Shown piece after piece: positions 44,417 to 54,491 of a DNA stretch of 64,000 nucleotides. Made by a program: the position numbers and the translations under genes. Positions within the stretch are counted from its first letter, which is position 1, and the number at the start of each line of letters is the position of its first letter. Source of the stretch: Sphingobium sp. Z007 (GTDB taxonomy: Bacteria > Pseudomonadota > Alphaproteobacteria > Sphingomonadales > Sphingomonadaceae). Location: NCBI RefSeq assembly GCF_900013425.1, contig NZ_FBXK01000001.1, positions 93,501 to 157,500 on the forward strand. Direction: 5' to 3'. Under the pieces are notes generated by a model. The model was given only the letters and a program-made list of their open reading frames with translations, was not told the origin of the DNA and ran no database searches.

Positions 44417-44436
44417 ACCCCAGCCTGCGCTGGGGT
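44417..44436. repeat. Short hairpin repeat ACCCCAGC-CTGC-GCTGGGGT
   Basis: Perfect 8-bp stem with a 4-nt loop, 16 bp after the DUF1932 gene stop and 29 bp before ligJ. It belongs to the CCNGCNTGCGC dispersed hairpin family and may partly terminate or process the transcript. Confidence 0.6.
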
Positions 44437-44465
44437 GACGGATAAGGGTTGAGGAAAGAGATGCG

Positions 44466-45487
44466 ATGAGCCTGATTATCGATTGCCACGGTCATTACAC
44501 CGTCCTGCCCAAGGGGCATGACGCCTGGCGTGAAGAACAGAAGGCCGCGTTCAAGGCCGGGACGCCGTGCCCGCCTTATCCCGAGATCAGCGACGCGGAA
44601 ATTCGCGAGACGATCGAGGCGAACCAGTTGCGCCTGATCAAGGAGCGCGGGGCGGACCTGACGATCTTTTCGCCGCGCGCGTCCGCGATGGCGCCCCATG
44701 TCGGCGACGAGGCAATGGCTAAGGAGTGGGCGATCCGGTGCAACGACCTGATCGCGCGGGTCGTGGCGATGTTCCCCGAAACCTTCGTCGGCGTGTGCAT
44801 GTTGCCGCAGTCGCCCAAGGCGGACATGACGAACAGCATCGCGGAGCTGGAGCGGTGCGTCACGCAGCTGGGCTTTATCGGCTGCAACCTCAATCCCGAT
44901 CCGGGCGGCGGGCATTTCACGCATCCGCCGCTGACCGACAAATATTGGTATCCCTTCTACGAGAAGATGGTCGAGCTGGACGTGCCGGCGATGATCCATG
45001 TGTCGGGCAGCTGCAATCCGGCGATGCACGCGACAGGCGGCTATTATATCGCGGCCGACACGATCGCCTTCATGCAGTTGCTGGAAGGGGATTTGTTCAA
45101 GGATTTCCCGACGCTGCGCTTCATCATCCCGCATGGCGGCGGCGCGGTGCCTTATCATTGGGGGCGCTATCGCGGCTTGGCCGACATGCTCAAGAAGCCT
45201 GACCTTTCGACGCATCTGATGAACAATATCTTCTTCGACACCTGCGTCTATCATCAGCCGGGCGTGGACCTGCTGGCCGACGTGATCGAGAATAAGAATA
45301 TCCTGTTCGGGTCGGAAATGGTCGGCGCGGTGCGTGGCATCGACCCCACCACCGGCCATTATTTCGACGATACCAAACGCTATGTCGATGCGTTGGAGAT
45401 CAGCGATGAAGAACGCGCCGCGATCTTTGCGGGCAATGCCCGTCGCGTCTTCCCGCGCCTCGACGCCCAATTGAAGGAGAGGGGACT

Positions 45488-45491
<4 letters not shown>
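44466..45491 (+). CDS. ligJ: 4-Oxalomesaconate hydratase LigJ
   Basis: 341 residues, the LigJ length. Amidohydrolase-2 family: IIDCHGHYTVLP (metal His pair), FSPRASAMAPHVGD, IHVSGSCNPAMHATGG, FIIPHGGGAVPYHWGRYRGL (His), and the C-terminal LFGSEMVGAVRGIDP (usual Asp position is Glu). It hydrates OMA to CHA. Its stop TGA overlaps the ligA ATG, so ligJ-ligA-ligB-ligC is one operon, as in Sphingobium SYK-6. Confidence 0.94.
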
Positions 45492-46838
<1,347 letters not shown>

Positions 46839-46900
46839 GGATCAGGGAGGGAGGGGGCGGCATGTGCCTCTCTCCCCCCACCTAAATAATGGAGTAAATT

Positions 46901-47842
46901 ATGCGTATTGCCCTGGCTGGCGCCGGCGCCTTTGGCGAAAAGCATCTTGATGGCCTCAAGAATATCGACGGCGTGACCGTTACCTCGATCATCGGCCGCG
47001 AACTGGAAGCCACGAAGAAAGTGGCGGAGAAATATGGCATTGGCCATGTGACGACGGACCTGAACGAGACTTTGGCGCGCGATGACGTAGACGCGGTGAT
47101 CCTGTGTACGCCAACGCAGATGCACGCGGCGCAGGCGATCGCCTGCATGGAGGCGGGCAAGCATGTCGAGGTGGAGATTCCGCTGGCCGACAGCTGGGCC
47201 GATGCGCAGGCGGTGCTCAAGAAGCAGGAGGAAACCGGCCTGACCTGCATGGTCGGCCATACCCGCCGCTTCAACCCGTCGCACCAGTTCGTCCATAACC
47301 GCATCAAGGCGGGCGAATTCAACGTCCAGCAGATGGACGTGCAGACCTATTTCTTCCGTCGCAGGAATATCAATGCGAAGGGCGAGCCGCGCAGTTGGAC
47401 CGACCATCTGCTGTGGCACCATGCCGCGCATACGGTCGATCTGTTCGCCTATCAGGCGGGCAAGATCGTGTCGGCGCACGCGATGCAGGGGCCGATTCAC
47501 CCGGAACTGGGCATCGCCATGGACATGTCGATCCAGTTGAAGAGCGAGACGGGCGCGATCTGCACCCTGTCGCTCAGCTTCAACAATGACGGGCCGCTCG
47601 GCACCTTCTTCCGCTATATTGGCGATACCGACACCTATATCGCGCGCTACGACGATCTGGTGAACGGCAAGGAAGAGGCGATCGACGTCAGCCAGGTCGC
47701 GGTGTCGATGAACGGCATCGAATTGCAGGACCGCGAATTTATCAGCGCCATTCGCGAAGGCCGCGATCCCAATAGCAGCGTCGCCAAGGTGTTCGATTGC
47801 TATCGTGTGCTGGGCGAGTTGGAAACACAGCTGGCGGGTTGA
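46901..47842 (+). CDS. ligC: 4-Carboxy-2-hydroxymuconate-6-semialdehyde dehydrogenase LigC
   Basis: 313 residues (SYK-6 LigC 315). Gfo/Idh/MocA fold, LigC branch: IALAGAGAFGEKHLDGL dinucleotide site, EAGKHVEVEIPLADSW in place of the usual EKP motif, MVGHTRRFNPSHQFVHNRI, and WTDHLLWHHAAHTVDLF with the catalytic His cluster. It oxidises the CHMS hemiacetal to 2-pyrone-4,6-dicarboxylate with NADP+. Last gene of the ligJABC operon, 62 bp after ligB. Confidence 0.96.
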   Translation: MRIALAGAGAFGEKHLDGLKNIDGVTVTSIIGRELEATKKVAEKYGIGHVTTDLNETLARDDVDAVILCTPTQMHAAQAIACMEAGKHVEVEIPLADSWADAQAVLKKQEETGLTCMVGHTRRFNPSHQFVHNRIKAGEFNVQQMDVQTYFFRRRNINAKGEPRSWTDHLLWHHAAHTVDLFAYQAGKIVSAHAMQGPIHPELGIAMDMSIQLKSETGAICTLSLSFNNDGPLGTFFRYIGDTDTYIARYDDLVNGKEEAIDVSQVAVSMNGIELQDREFISAIREGRDPNSSVAKVFDCYRVLGELETQLAG

Positions 47843-47869
47843 GCTTGAAATCCCTTCGGGGTCGCACGG

Positions 47870-47902
47870 AAGGGCGTGGCGGATACATCCGCCGCGCCCT
47901 TT
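47870..47902 (+). terminator. Terminator after ligJABC
   Basis: AAGGGCGTGGCGGAT (47870-47884), 2-nt loop, ATCCGCCGCGCCCTT (47887-47901): a 15-bp stem with one G-T pair, then TTTCTAT. It starts 28 bp after the ligC stop. Confidence 0.82.
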
Positions 47903-47917
47903 CTATATGGCCAATAC

Positions 47918-47986
47918 CGTCATTGCGAGCGTAGCGAAGCAATCCATGTCGCGCCGGTGGATTGCTTCGCTACGCTCGCAATGACG
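47918..47986. repeat. 29-bp perfect inverted repeat (dispersed palindrome)
   Basis: CGTCATTGCGAGCGTAGCGA... (47918-47946) and its exact reverse complement (47958-47986) with an 11-nt loop. The CATTGCGAGCGTAGCGAAGCAAT core is a well-known type of intergenic repeat in many bacteria. It closes the lig operon region. Confidence 0.85.
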
Positions 47987-48016
47987 ATTCCGATGATGCT
48001 CTCGCAATCGCTTGTG

Positions 48017-48244
48017 TCACGCCGTCAGCAGCGGGTGCGCCATGCGCAGGTCGTCGAGCAGGCTTTCGATCAGCGCGATATCCTGAAAACTGCCGGTGGG
48101 CGTCGCGTTCCAGTTGCAATGGGGATGGGTGGCGGGGCTGTAGAGCCGCAATTTGCCGACCACCTTGCGCCAGTGATGCTTGCTCTTGCCATGGTCGCGG
48201 ACCAGCCGGGCCACCAGCAGGTCGGTTAGCTTGTCCGCTGTCAT
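48017..48244 (-). CDS. Small protein of unknown function
   Basis: 75 residues. MTADKLTDLLVARLVRDHGKSKHHWRKVVGKLRLY then a mid-section NWNATPTGS and a C-terminal helix (IALIESLLDDLRMAHPLL). Composition and absence of low-complexity runs suggest a real coding gene. No recognised domain. It lies in the gap between ligC and the AraC regulator, reading leftward away from the regulator with 31 bp between, so they may be co-transcribed. Confidence 0.55.
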   Translation of the reverse strand: MTADKLTDLLVARLVRDHGKSKHHWRKVVGKLRLYSPATHPHCNWNATPTGSFQDIALIESLLDDLRMAHPLLTA

Positions 48245-48275
48245 GGCAGGCTATGTAAGGGCCGGGCGCGCGGCG

Positions 48276-49148
48276 TCAACCTGTTCGCGCGGCGCGATAG
48301 GCGCGGGGCGGCTGGCCGATATGACGGGTGAAGAAGCGCGAGAAATAGGCGGGGTCTTCAAAGCCGATGGCATAGGCGATGTCCGCCACCGACAGCTGCG
48401 AATAGAGCAGCAGGCGGCGCGCCTCCAGCAAGGCCCGGTCGTCGAGCATCTGGGCGGGGGACGTGCCCGCGATCTGCGCGCAGGCCTGGCGCAGGGCGGT
48501 GAGGCTGGCGCCTAGTGCTTTGGCGTGATCCGCAACGGGTTCGCGCTGGCGGAAGCGTTGTTCGATCCGTTCGCGCAACCGGGCGACAAGCGCGGCCTGA
48601 CGCGCGGTGCCGGATTGGGCCGCCTGCGCCAGCGTCGCATGACGCAGGGCCAGCACCATGAGCGACAGAAGCGCGGATTCGACGGCGGCGCGCTGGCCGG
48701 GGCCGGCCCAGCCCAGTTCCTGCGCCATGCGGGCGATGATGGCCTGCGCCGCATCGCCTTCGCCCGGCGGCAAGGCGACGGCATGGGGATGGGCGAAGAG
48801 CGGCGCGAGATCGGCGTCGCGCGCGATCAGGTGGCGCAGATAGGCGTCGGCGATGGTGGTGACATGGCCGCGCGATTCGCTGTGCCAGGTGAAGCCGTGA
48901 ACGATGCCCGCCGGGACCAGCAGCAAGCAGGGGGCGTCGAAACCGACCTGCGCGGCTTCGGCCTGCATCGCGCCGCCGCCCTGCGCGATCAGGATGATAT
49001 GGTTGAGGTCGCGATGGACATGCGGGCGGATCGTCCATTCGCTGGGGCGGGAACGATCGTCCAGGCTTTCGACATGAACGAAACCCTCCGCCACGGTCCG
49101 CTGCGGTTCGCCATAGAGATAGAAGCGGGGGACGGGCGCGGTGGTCAT
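48276..49148 (-). CDS. pobR: AraC-family regulator, PobR-like
   Basis: 290 residues. The N-terminus PRFYLYGEPQRTVAEGFVHVESL and RPHVHRDLNHIILIAQGGG (cupin-like AraC_binding) match the AraC-type 4-hydroxybenzoate regulators, whose hallmark is the FLYGEP start. C-terminal AraC HTH: ARRLLLYSQLSVADIAYAIGFEDPAYFSRFFTRHIGQPPRAYR. The likely target is pobA at 61210, 12 kb away beyond the sucrose genes; pobR and pobA are normally neighbours. The symbol is tentative. Confidence 0.75.
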   Translation of the reverse strand: MTTAPVPRFYLYGEPQRTVAEGFVHVESLDDRSRPSEWTIRPHVHRDLNHIILIAQGGGAMQAEAAQVGFDAPCLLLVPAGIVHGFTWHSESRGHVTTIADAYLRHLIARDADLAPLFAHPHAVALPPGEGDAAQAIIARMAQELGWAGPGQRAAVESALLSLMVLALRHATLAQAAQSGTARQAALVARLRERIEQRFRQREPVADHAKALGASLTALRQACAQIAGTSPAQMLDDRALLEARRLLLYSQLSVADIAYAIGFEDPAYFSRFFTRHIGQPPRAYRAARTG

Positions 49149-49416
49149 GGTGGATCGTCCATCTAGGAACTCAGGTCAACGCCGTAAACCATCGTGGCAT
49201 GCGCGGATAGGCGACACTATGCCCGCGCTTCCGCAAGGCAGCCCGATCCGCCGCCCTGTGGTGCGATCGCCGCGAAGCCTGGCGATGGCAGCGGCGGACC
49301 TGCCACTATCTGGTTCCTTGCCTCCGCATCGGCCCGGCGATAAGCAGCCTCAGCTCTTTTAGTCCGTTGGCCTTGCCGCTGACCGGTCGGTTATAGGTGG
49401 ACGTCGCGCCCGGCTC
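49149..49416. other. Intergenic gap between PobR-like and LacI genes
   Basis: 268 bp with no gene supported; likely holds divergent promoters. The sequence includes CTGACCGGTCGG near 49380 as a short palindromic stretch. No dispersed repeat is seen here. Confidence 0.5.
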
Positions 49417-50421
49417 ATGAAACCAACCCATGCCTCCAGTCTCGTCACGCTGGCCCGAATTGCGGGCGTATCGGTGTCCACCGTGTCGCGATCGCTGTCG
49501 GGCAATCCCATGATTGCGCGCGCCACCCGCGAACGGATCGCGGCCCTGGCGCGCGAACACGGGTTTCAGATCAACCGCGCCGCCCGCAACCTGCGGCTGG
49601 GCCGCACCGGTGCGATCGGCGTCGTGCTGCCGCTGGGCCATGAAAGGCAGCAGCATCTGTCCGATCCCTTCTTCATGAGCCTGATCGGCCCGCTGGCCGA
49701 CGCGCTGGCCGATCGCGGCTATGACCTGCTGCTCTCGCGCGTCATTCCCGCCGATGGCCAGTGGCTGGACCGGATCGTCGATGGCGGGCGGGTGGATGGC
49801 GTGCTGCTGATCGGCCAGTCGGACCAGATCGACGCGATCGAACGCGTGGCCGCGCGCTATGCGCCCCTGGTCGTCTGGGGCGCGGCGGTCGACGGCTATG
49901 GCCAACTGACCGTGGGGTCGGACAATGTCGCGGGCGGGCGGATCGCGGCCGAGCATCTGCTGGCCCAGGGGCGCCGCCATCTGGCCTTTTTCGGCAATCC
50001 CGACATACCCGAATTTGCCGCCCGCCATGCCGGCTTTCGCGCGGCCTTAGCGCAGGCAGGGCTGGGCGACGGCCTGCTGCTGCCCGCGCATCTGACGACG
50101 CAGGCATCCTATAACGCGATCCGCGCCTTGCTGGCCGATCATCCGCCGATCGACGGGATCGTCGCGGCGTCCGACGTGATCGCCATGAGCGCGCTGCGGG
50201 CGCTGGGCGATGCCGGGCTGCGCGTGCCCGGCGACGTGGCGGTGATCGGCTATGACGATGTCATGGTCGCGTCGCAGACCACCCCGCCGCTCACGACCAT
50301 AAGGCAGGATGTCGCGCGCGGCGCAGGGCTGATGGTGGAGTTGCTGTTCGACCGGCTGGCCGGAACGCCCGCCGCACCGGCCTGCATGGCGCCGCAGTTG
50401 GTGCGGCGCGCGTCCGCCTGA
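49417..50421 (+). CDS. LacI-family repressor of the sucrose-type island
   Basis: 334 residues. LacI HTH at the N-terminus (VTLARIAGVSVSTVSRSLSGNPMIARATRERIAALAREHGFQIN) with hinge helix following; the periplasmic-binding-protein-like core includes GVLLIGQSDQIDAI, VGSDNVAGGRIAAEHLLAQGRRHLAFFGN and DGIVAASDVIAMSALRALGDAGLRVPGDVAVIGYDD. It lies convergent to the MFS gene (3-bp gap between stops) and probably binds the paired operators at 51810-51860. SuxR of Xanthomonas is the nearest functional analogue. Confidence 0.9.
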   Translation: MKPTHASSLVTLARIAGVSVSTVSRSLSGNPMIARATRERIAALAREHGFQINRAARNLRLGRTGAIGVVLPLGHERQQHLSDPFFMSLIGPLADALADRGYDLLLSRVIPADGQWLDRIVDGGRVDGVLLIGQSDQIDAIERVAARYAPLVVWGAAVDGYGQLTVGSDNVAGGRIAAEHLLAQGRRHLAFFGNPDIPEFAARHAGFRAALAQAGLGDGLLLPAHLTTQASYNAIRALLADHPPIDGIVAASDVIAMSALRALGDAGLRVPGDVAVIGYDDVMVASQTTPPLTTIRQDVARGAGLMVELLFDRLAGTPAAPACMAPQLVRRASA

Positions 50422-50424
50422 CGC

Positions 50425-51747
50425 TCAGGCCGCGCGTTCGGGACGCTCCCGAATGGCCAGCGTCGCCACCGCCGCCAACAGCATCAATATTCCCGCCAGC
50501 ATCAGCACATGGCGCGGATCGCCGCCCAGCAGCGGGCGATAGATCAACGGCATGGTCAGGCTTTCGATCATCATCGGGATGACGATGAACATATTGAAGA
50601 TGCCCATATAGATGCCGGTGCGGGCGGGCGGGATGCTGTCGGCCAGGATGATATAGGGGTTGCCCATCATGCTGGCCCAGCCAAGGCCGATGCCGATCAT
50701 CGGCACGAACAGCATCGCTTGGGTCGAACACCAGGGCATGGCGAGCATGGCGATGCCCGCCGCCGCCACGCTGACGGCATGGACCGGGCGCGCGCCGATC
50801 TTGCGGGCGATCGGCACCATGGCGAAGGCCGCGACGAAGGCGATGAAATTATAGAAGCCGCCGATCTGGCCATTCACTAGCACCGCCTGGCGAAAGCCCG
50901 CGCTGCTGGCGTCCGCCGTGTCGTAGAGCGATCGCGCGATGGCGAAGGCGACGAACTGCCAATAGCAGAACATGGCATACCATTGGAACAGCATGGCGAT
51001 GGCGAGCTGACGCATCGGCACAGGCATTTCAACGATCGCCTGCTTGAGGTCGCGCAACGTGGTGCGGGCGGACAGCGGCTCGGCCCGCATCGCCGCGATC
51101 TCCTGCGCGCTCAGCGGCAGTTCGGGCACGCGCAGCACCGACCAGAGAATGGTCGATAGCGACAGCACGGCGCCGACGATGAAGGCGATTCGCGTGATGA
51201 CCGGAATGCCCGACGGATCGATCGCATCGGCGTTCAGCCCGCCCCACACCAGCAGGGACGGCGCCAAATAGGACAGCGTCTGGGCGAGGCCCGTAAAGGC
51301 GCTCTGCGTCAGGAAACCAAGCGGCCTTTGCGCCGAGTCCAGCCGGTCGCTGACATAGGCGCGATAGGGTTCCATCGTCACATTATTGGCGGCATCGAGC
51401 ACCCAGAGCAGGCTGGCCGCGACCCACAGCGCCCGGCTATAGGGCATGGCGAACAGGCACAGGCTGCACAGCACCGCGCCGATCAGGAAATAGGGGGTGC
51501 GCCGGCCAAGGCGGGTGACGGTGCGGTCGCTCATCGCGCCAATGATCGGCTGGATCAGGAGGCCCGTCATCGGCCCGGCCAGCCACAGCAGCGGCAAGGA
51601 TGCCTCGTCCGCGCCCAGATAGGAATAGATCGGCCCCATATTGCTTTGCTGCAAACCGAAGCTGAACTGAAGCCCCAGGAAACCCAGGTTCATCTGCACG
51701 ATCCGCCCCAGCGAGAGGTGCGGCTTACGGGGTATTGGCTCGCTCAT
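50425..51747 (-). CDS. Sugar MFS transporter (SuxC / SLC45-like)
   Basis: 440 residues from the ATG at 51747, 12 membrane helices. [71 protein letters not shown] is typical of the glycoside-pentoside-hexuronide/SLC45 type sucrose permeases; [17 protein letters not shown] and [31 protein letters not shown] are repeated hallmarks. Inner membrane. Divergent from the TonB receptor; both promoters lie under the paired LacI operators. Confidence 0.9.
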   Translation of the reverse strand: MSEPIPRKPHLSLGRIVQMNLGFLGLQFSFGLQQSNMGPIYSYLGADEASLPLLWLAGPMTGLLIQPIIGAMSDRTVTRLGRRTPYFLIGAVLCSLCLFAMPYSRALWVAASLLWVLDAANNVTMEPYRAYVSDRLDSAQRPLGFLTQSAFTGLAQTLSYLAPSLLVWGGLNADAIDPSGIPVITRIAFIVGAVLSLSTILWSVLRVPELPLSAQEIAAMRAEPLSARTTLRDLKQAIVEMPVPMRQLAIAMLFQWYAMFCYWQFVAFAIARSLYDTADASSAGFRQAVLVNGQIGGFYNFIAFVAAFAMVPIARKIGARPVHAVSVAAAGIAMLAMPWCSTQAMLFVPMIGIGLGWASMMGNPYIILADSIPPARTGIYMGIFNMFIVIPMMIESLTMPLIYRPLLGGDPRHVLMLAGILMLLAAVATLAIRERPERAA

Positions 51748-51809
51748 GATCTTTGCCTCTCCTGCCTGGCGGACTGTTGCCGACCTTGACGGATTTGTCA
51801 GTATCGATG

Positions 51810-51860
51810 TTCGCAAACGATTGCAATCTGTGCTATAGGTCTCTTGCAATCGTTTGCGAA
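51810..51860. promoter_or_regulatory. Paired LacI operators as a perfect 17-17-17 inverted repeat
   Basis: TTCGCAAACGATTGCAA (51810-51826) and its exact reverse complement TTGCAATCGTTTGCGAA (51844-51860) are separated by 17 bp. Each arm contains GCAANCGNTTGC, the LacI-family operator pattern. It lies between the divergent MFS gene (start 51747) and TonB receptor (start 51911), with a possible TATAGG in the spacer. Confidence 0.88.
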
Positions 51861-51910
51861 AAGGATCATCACAATTCCAAGCCGAAACGAATCGGCGTGG
51901 GAGAGAGACA

Positions 51911-54385
51911 ATGAAGAGGCAGTTTCAGACATTTCTGCTGACGTCGGCGACCCTGATCGCGGCGACCCCCGCCCAGGCACAGCAGCAGCCCGCCGCCGCG
52001 CCCCAGTCGGCGGCAGACGCCGCCCCCACCGCCCCCGACGATGAAATCGTCGTCACCGCGGTCGCCCGCGGCCAGAACCGGCTCAACAGCAGCGTCACCG
52101 TCAGCTCGCTCAGCAGCGACGACATTGCCAAGGCAGCGCCGCGTTCGGTCGCCGAAATCTTCCGCAATCTCCCCGGCATCCGCTCCGAATCGTCGGGCGG
52201 CGAAGGCAATGCCAATATCTCGGTCCGCGGGCTGCCGGTCGCGTCAGGCGGCGCGAAGTTCCTGCAGTTGCAGGAGGACGGCCTGCCCGTGCTGGAATTT
52301 GGCGACATCACCTTTGGCAATGCCGACATCTTCCTGCGGTCCGACTTCAACATCGGCCGGGTCGAATCGGTGCGCGGCGGATCGGCCTCCACCTTCGCCT
52401 CCAATGCGCCGGGCGGCGTCATCAACATGATCTCCAAGACCGGCGAGCAGGAAGGCGGCGCGATCCAGGCGACGGCGGGCATCGACTATGAGGAATATCG
52501 GCTCGACTTCGACTATGGCGGCCGCATCAGCGACACGCTGCGCTACCATGTCGGCGGTTTCTACCGCCAGGGCGAAGGGCCGCGCAAGGCGGGCTACGAC
52601 GCCAACAAGGGCGGGCAGATCAAGGCGAACATTACCAAGGAATTTGCCGGCGGCTATATCCGCCTCTACGGCAAATATCTCAATGACCGCGCCATCGGCT
52701 ACCTGCCCAATCCCGTGCTGGTGACGGGCAGCAACAGCAATCCCAAATATCAGGATCTGCCCGGTTTCAGCATCAATGGCGACACGCTCCATTCGCGCTA
52801 TTTCCGCGACAATGTGACGCTGGATGGCAGCAACAACGCGGTGACGCGCGACATTCGCGATGGCCAGCATCCCGTCGTTTACGCCGTCGGCCTGGAATCG
52901 CAATTCGAACTGGGCGATGGCTGGAACGTCACCGAACGCTTCCGCTATTCGGACGTGTCGGGCGGCTTCACATCGCCCTTCCCCTCAGCGGTGGACAGCG
53001 GATCGGCGATCGCGACCGCACTGGGCGGCGCGGGATCGACGCTGACCTACGCCAATGGCCCAAAGGCAGGCCAGGCATTTAACGGCAGCAACTATCTGGC
53101 GCAGATCGTGCTGTTCGACGTGAAGATCAACGGCCTGAACAACATCACCAACGACCTGCGCGTCAGCCGGGATTTCGATACTGGCCTGGGCAAGCTGACC
53201 GCGACCGCCGGCTTCTACAAGTCGCGCCAGACGATCGCCACCGACTGGCTGTGGACATCGCACCTGTTGGAAGTAACCGGCGGCGGCAATGCGGCGCTCG
53301 TCAACCTCACCAACGCGGCGGGTCAGGCGCTCACGCAAAATGGCACCTTTGGCTATGGCGCGACCTTCTTCGGCAATTGCTGCCGCCGCAGCTACGATGT
53401 CGATTACAACACCAACGCGCCCTTCGCGTCCCTGAGCCTGGCGACCGGGGCGCTGACGCTGGACGGCAGCCTGCGCTATGATTTTGGCAGCGCCAAGGGC
53501 AGGATCGCAGGGTCGGACCTGGGCGGCGGGCGTGTCGGCGTCATCAGCCGCGACATGAATGGCGACGGGGTGATCTCCATCCCCGAAACCAATGTCGCGG
53601 TCGTCCCGACGCTGACGGCGCCGGTCGACTATAGCTATGAATATCTGTCCTATTCTTTCGGCGCCAACTATCGCCTGGCCGACGATATCGCGCTGTTTGC
53701 CCGCTACAGCCGGGGCGCACGCGCCAATGCCGATCGACTGCTGTTCGGCCCGGCCGTCAGCACCACCACCGGCAATCTGACCGACAGCGGCGCGGCGGTC
53801 GATTTCGTCAAGCAACTGGAAGGCGGCGTCAAATATCGCAATGGTGGGCTGACGCTCAACGCCACCGCTTTCCACGCCAGGACCGAGGAACAGAATTTCG
53901 AGGCGACGACCCAGACCTTCTTCAACCGCAACTATCGCGCCTCTGGCCTGGAACTGGAGGGCGGATACCGCACCGGCCGGTTCAGCATCACGGCGGGCGG
54001 CACCTATACCGATGCCAAGATCGCCAGCGACGTGCTTAACCCGGCAGTCGTGCGCAATCGCCCGCGTCGTCAGGCCAAATTCCTCTATCAGGTCACGCCG
54101 CAATATGATGCGGGCGTGTTCACTGTGGGCGCCAATGTCATCGGCACCTCCAGCAGCTATGCGCAGGACAGCAACCAGTTGAAACTGCCCGGCTATACGC
54201 AGGTCAACGCCTTCCTGACGGTCAAGCCGATGGATCGTGTCCAACTCTCGCTCAACGCCAACAACCTGTTCGACGTCAAGGGCTTCACCGAAGCGGAGGA
54301 TGCCGCCATCCCCGCCAACGGCATCGTCCGCGCGCGCTCGATCAATGGTCGCACCGTCTCCGCCTCGGTGCGGGTCGACTTCTGA
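51911..54385 (+). CDS. TonB-dependent outer-membrane receptor (sucrose-type)
   Basis: 824 residues from the ATG at 51911 with signal peptide (MKRQFQTFLLTSATLIAATPAQAQ). TonB box-like EIVVTAVARGQN at ~50-60, a plug domain (SVAEIFRNLPGIRSESSGGEGNANISVRGLP ... VESVRGGSASTFASNAPGGVINMISK) and a barrel ending in SASVRVDF with the terminal Phe. It would bring an oligosaccharide across the outer membrane to the divergently encoded MFS. SuxA of Xanthomonas is the closest functional model. Confidence 0.92.
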   Translation: MKRQFQTFLLTSATLIAATPAQAQQQPAAAPQSAADAAPTAPDDEIVVTAVARGQNRLNSSVTVSSLSSDDIAKAAPRSVAEIFRNLPGIRSESSGGEGNANISVRGLPVASGGAKFLQLQEDGLPVLEFGDITFGNADIFLRSDFNIGRVESVRGGSASTFASNAPGGVINMISKTGEQEGGAIQATAGIDYEEYRLDFDYGGRISDTLRYHVGGFYRQGEGPRKAGYDANKGGQIKANITKEFAGGYIRLYGKYLNDRAIGYLPNPVLVTGSNSNPKYQDLPGFSINGDTLHSRYFRDNVTLDGSNNAVTRDIRDGQHPVVYAVGLESQFELGDGWNVTERFRYSDVSGGFTSPFPSAVDSGSAIATALGGAGSTLTYANGPKAGQAFNGSNYLAQIVLFDVKINGLNNITNDLRVSRDFDTGLGKLTATAGFYKSRQTIATDWLWTSHLLEVTGGGNAALVNLTNAAGQALTQNGTFGYGATFFGNCCRRSYDVDYNTNAPFASLSLATGALTLDGSLRYDFGSAKGRIAGSDLGGGRVGVISRDMNGDGVISIPETNVAVVPTLTAPVDYSYEYLSYSFGANYRLADDIALFARYSRGARANADRLLFGPAVSTTTGNLTDSGAAVDFVKQLEGGVKYRNGGLTLNATAFHARTEEQNFEATTQTFFNRNYRASGLELEGGYRTGRFSITAGGTYTDAKIASDVLNPAVVRNRPRRQAKFLYQVTPQYDAGVFTVGANVIGTSSSYAQDSNQLKLPGYTQVNAFLTVKPMDRVQLSLNANNLFDVKGFTEAEDAAIPANGIVRARSINGRTVSASVRVDF

Positions 54386-54422
54386 TCCCCGACTTTCCGG
54401 GGCGTTTCACGCCCGTGGAAAT

Positions 54423-54464
54423 CATGATCTTCGCCGGTGTCTGCACGCACCGGCGAAGATCATG
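54423..54464 (+). terminator. Long hairpin after the TonB receptor gene
   Basis: CATGATCTTCGCCGGTG (54423-54439), 8-nt loop, CACCGGCGAAGATCATG (54448-54464): a perfect 17-bp stem without a T run, 37 bp after the receptor stop and 27 bp before the next ATG. It may reduce read-through into the enzyme genes, or stabilise the receptor mRNA 3' end. Confidence 0.7.
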
Positions 54465-54491
54465 GCCTAACTCCCTCCCCACGGATGCCCG

